NCBI GenBank assembly: GCA_022560215.1
Contig: JADFTO010000140.1
Span: 1-7,412, forward strand
Direction: 5' to 3'
DNA: 7,412 nt
DNA from: Pseudomonadota bacterium
GTDB taxonomy: Bacteria > Pseudomonadota > Alphaproteobacteria > Rhodospirillales > 2-02-FULL-58-16
Shown: one piece after another, positions 6,101-7,412 of the stretch
Layout: each line of letters begins with the position of its first letter
Position numbering within the stretch: position 1 is the stretch's first letter
The notes under the pieces: model-generated
The model's database searches: none
What the model saw: the letters and a program-made list of their open reading frames with translations, nothing else
What the model was told of the DNA's origin: nothing
Program-made: the position numbers and the translations under genes

Positions 6101-6717
6101 CGCACCTGGGCCCGGCCGGACATCTCGAATGGACCCGTCATCGAAGAGGCGGCGATGCGGGCGTTGATGCCATGGACCCTCTCCACGGTGCCGCCCTTCA
6201 GGTCACGGTAGACCACGGTGCCGTTTTCGATGATGAAGTTATCCAGCCTGACGTCCAGCCTGGGTCCCGCCTTGGGCGCGGCCCCGTCGGCGGTTGGCGG
6301 GCCGGCGTCTTTCTTTTCCTTCCCGGCGGGGGCGGGGAAATCCCAGTTCCTGCGCCCGTCGCCGATGACCTCCAGTTCAATCACCGGGGTGTCCAGCTTG
6401 ATGGTTTCCACCTGGATCTGGCCCCTCAACAGGGGACCGAGGGCGACTCGGATTTCCAGGGATTTCAACCGCACCATCTCGGTGGCGGTGGCGCCTTCCA
6501 GGTTGGCCAGGGCCACGTCTTTCACCACCAGGGCCGGCGCCGGCAGGACCGTGATCTGGATGTCGCCGTCTATGGTCAGATCGCGCCCGGTGATGGCCTT
6601 GGCCTGGGCCGCGATTTCGCCCTTGTACTGGTTCCAGTCTATGAGGCCGGGACCGATCAGCACTACCGCCACGAGGAGCACGAGGAGCCCGAAGGCGCCG
6701 AACAGAACTTTCTTCAA
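3142..6717 (-). CDS. AsmA-family envelope protein, 1191 residues
   Basis: This is a large inner-membrane-anchored periplasmic protein of the AsmA family, relatives of which (AsmA, TamB, YhdP) act in outer-membrane biogenesis and lipid transfer between membranes. One membrane helix (residues about 4-22) leads into GPGLIDWNQYKGEIAAQAKA and ITGRDLTIDGDI, the classical AsmA start. A long beta-rich region of repeated amphipathic strands follows, broken by Lys/Pro linkers at about 342-386 and 549-568. An AsmA_2-like C-terminal domain begins near DPIDLSALRAFDADITL (about 860) and runs to about 1130. The end carries a Gln/Pro-rich stretch (1149-1174, with nine consecutive prolines) and a final short helix, KFKPQDFLKELLKGF. 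It is about twice the length of E. coli AsmA (about 617). I chose TTG at 6717 because GGAG lies eight bases upstream and the membrane anchor follows at once. The ATG at 6933 would overlap the cyclase gene and add 72 unrelated residues. Confidence 0.9.
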   Translation of the reverse strand: MKKVLFGAFGLLVLLVAVVLIGPGLIDWNQYKGEIAAQAKAITGRDLTIDGDIQITVLPAPALVVKDVALANLEGATATEMVRLKSLEIRVALGPLLRGQIQVETIKLDTPVIELEVIGDGRRNWDFPAPAGKEKKDAGPPTADGAAPKAGPRLDVRLDNFIIENGTVVYRDLKGGTVERVHGINARIAASSMTGPFEMSGRAQVRGVPLEYDISVGQIIEGRTVPFSANLGFEPGGTKVQIAGALLGLGGSPKFKGKVKGEGKSLAELIQALAGAGPLPGLLGQAFELSGDVVATTTDLEIKDLAVSLGTSQAKGGLSAKLGEVPNVSLNLAVSRIDLDKWLSMPASVAKPREPSAPRKTPVTGGQNKASIELQVPKKAPKAAKEAGFQLPANINGVLEVAVETITYRGGIIRQARLGLELANGEATISQLSAQLPGGTEVAFFGFITAAEGKPRLEGEIETVVSDLRGLLGWLEVEIPDIPAHRLRKLTLSGKIMVTPEQVEASDLDFLFDSSRLSGGITVALSSRPSFGADLTLDRLNLDAYLPASGATPVKKTAAKKNEKKDVKAAAPAGQLAVVKALGSFDANVKVRIKTLVFKGTPINDVVFDGTLFDDKLTVRRAGIANLFGASANIQGTVRNITKVPEFEGVAFQLRAADLTRLFRLAGQEPPLDLAKLGAVSVKGKLDGSLLKPAIELTLRAAKSEVGLSGFVELLSPGFAGTVRVRNGNLPRLLRALGVDYRPPGRFGGLNLKANLRGNPNSLALSAIEGQAGPVTFSGTVKATLGGARPMIKADLRTSEIVVEKFLPAKKTASIAPWRPSSPGRPIDRLIPAAWSANPAPGGIFRHAAAGSDRRWPVDPIDLSALRAFDADITLKAPAIVYGTYRLNGADLAATVRDGTLNATRIDGTLFGGVLRANAVLEAGPPNRIQAALDIKGMDVGQATRAVTGKGLATGKMGVNIKLATAGRSVADMVSALSGSGSLSLQRLDVKAGAKGTALAAALELVNALNGLGGMFGDKKRNTGLADISGSFRMDRGIAKSNDLRLTSNLGTGLAGGSVDLPRWLIDVSGEVRLAENVLTNIIARAAKTVQAPRILPFRIKGRLDAPTVKLDTSRLGTIPIPGVEKLLQKAPKGVGAILQQIIPGLGGQTQQQPQQQQPQQPGTEPPPPPPPPPEQKFKPQDFLKELLKGF
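3196..3273 (-). repeat. Gln/Pro-rich low-complexity tract in the AsmA-family C-terminus
   Basis: Triplet-rich DNA encodes QTQQQPQQQQPQQ, PGTE and then nine prolines (CCG-type codons at 3196-3222). It probably forms an extended linker between the beta-rich body and a short terminal helix. Such runs of similar triplets are prone to length change by replication slippage. Confidence 0.85.
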
Positions 6718-6795
6718 GACGGCAACTCCGCGAAGAGGGCAAGGAATCAGACCCGACGATCCGAACCCATGCGTGGGGAAGGCATCGCCTAAGCG

Positions 6796-6824
6796 ATAGT
6801 AGTGGCTAGTCCTGCCGCGATCAA
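6796..6824 (-). promoter_or_regulatory. Candidate sigma70-type promoter for the AsmA-family gene
   Basis: Read on the minus strand, TTGATC (6824-6819) and TACTAT (6801-6796) are separated by exactly 17 bases. Each matches four of six consensus positions. Transcription would start about 70 bases before the TTG start codon. A small inverted repeat, ATCGC/GCGAT (6784-6797), overlaps the -10 and could be an operator or chance. The cyclase gene ends upstream on the same strand, so read-through from it is an alternative. Confidence 0.35.
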
Positions 6825-6857
6825 ACCGAACGGAAGGGCCGCGCCGGGAGGCCGCTC

Positions 6858-7412
6858 TTAAGGCTTGGGCGGGGCGAAAATCTCCATCGGACTGTCCACG
6901 TTCCTGAGTTGGTGTTCGCCGAGGGAGTCCCAACCGAGGGGCAGTTGACCCGCGAATTCCCCGCTCACCAGGATTCGGCGGTCAAGGGTCTTTGTCATGT
7001 CCTCGAGGCGGGCCACCTCGTTGGCGGCCGGACCGATCACCGAAAACTCCGGGCGCTCCGGAACCCCGATGTTGCCGAACATGACGTCCCCCACGTGGAG
7101 CGCCAAGCCGAATTCGAACGTCTCCTGTCCCTTGCCCGACCGCTCCGCGTTGGTCTCGTCCTTTCTCCGTTCCGCTTCATGGGCGGCGGCCAGCGCCGCC
7201 TCGCAACAATCCCGCTTTTTCCCGTCCCCGAACGGGAAGATGGCGAGGACCGCGTCGCCGATAAACCGGAGGACTTCCCCCCCATGGGCGAGGACGGCGC
7301 CGGCCGTGCATTCGAAATAGGCGTTGAGGAGGTCGAGGAAGTCCTCCACCGGCATTGAGGCGGCCATTTTCGTGGAGCTCCTGAGATCGCTGTACCAGAT
7401 GACGGCATGTAT
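6858..7412 (-). CDS. Class III adenylate/guanylate cyclase, C-terminal catalytic domain (partial)
   Basis: The last 184 residues are visible; the gene enters from the right edge and ends at TAA (6860-6858). The domain makes cyclic AMP or cyclic GMP from the nucleoside triphosphate. HAVIWYSDLRSSTK carries the first metal Asp (9th visible residue). GGEVLRFIGDAVLAIFPFGD carries the second (53rd). GLALHVGDVMFGNIG is the usual central strand. FSVIGPAANEVARLE carries the transition-state Asn and Arg (131st and 135th). Two positions that set base preference look unusual: Arg49 stands where Lys is typical, and Ser124 where Thr or Asp is typical, so the nucleotide cannot be predicted. The sensor or membrane part of the protein lies outside the window. 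An internal ATG at 7367 would remove the first metal Asp, so it is not the real start. Confidence 0.92.
   Translation of the reverse strand: MHAVIWYSDLRSSTKMAASMPVEDFLDLLNAYFECTAGAVLAHGGEVLRFIGDAVLAIFPFGDGKKRDCCEAALAAAHEAERRKDETNAERSGKGQETFEFGLALHVGDVMFGNIGVPERPEFSVIGPAANEVARLEDMTKTLDRRILVSGEFAGQLPLGWDSLGEHQLRNVDSPMEIFAPPKP

Noticed and set aside
4993..6792. 599-codon open frame on the plus strand opposite the AsmA-family gene
   Set aside because: It is fully antisense to a well-supported gene and its product is Gly/Gln/Asp/His-rich with no recognisable domain. Long antisense frames are expected in GC-rich DNA.

Overview
The window is GC-rich with strong G/C preference at third codon positions. 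It is densely packed with genes of a type common in free-living Alphaproteobacteria, and I would guess a Rhodospirillales-like organism. That placement rests on the large AsmA-family protein, the small ribbon-helix-helix protein of the RHH_4 type, the TfoX-N protein and the class I fumarase. It is an inference from protein style, not a database match. No tRNA, rRNA, CRISPR array, transposase or phage gene is visible.

Left part, plus strand (1-1123): the window opens in the last 97 codons of a class I fumarate hydratase. Next comes a 40-codon stub that reads as the first strand and HGAG loop of an alpha/beta hydrolase and then stops, so it looks like a gene lost by deletion. A complete LysE/RhtB-family amino acid exporter follows.

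Middle, plus strand (1118-3123): a roughly 110-bp palindromic, MITE-like intergenic element starts at the lysE stop codon and ends at the Shine-Dalgarno of a serine hydroxymethyltransferase (SHMT) homologue. That homologue keeps the PLP lysine and most catalytic residues but is changed at several normally invariant sites, so it is probably a specialised paralogue and not the housekeeping GlyA. A TfoX-N domain protein (3-bp gap) and a 79-residue RHH_4 protein (ATGA overlap) follow in what looks like one operon. The junction that starts the RHH gene is nearly repeated at its 3' end.

Right part, minus strand (3142-7412): a 1191-residue AsmA-family envelope protein starts at a TTG codon and ends in a Gln/Pro-rich tail. 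It converges on the RHH gene with 18 bp between the stop codons. Upstream of it on the same strand is the C-terminal catalytic domain of a class III adenylate/guanylate cyclase, cut by the window edge. A plausible sigma70-type promoter lies in the 140-bp gap between them.

The exporter and SHMT-like enzyme suggest a small amino acid (serine, glycine or a beta-hydroxy amino acid) metabolism and export module. The tfoX-like and RHH genes ride on the same transcript and have no obvious functional link to it. No clearly new multi-gene system is evident. The most interesting items are the divergent SHMT, the repeat element placed between the exporter and that enzyme, the duplicated ATGA junction around the RHH gene, and the decayed hydrolase.
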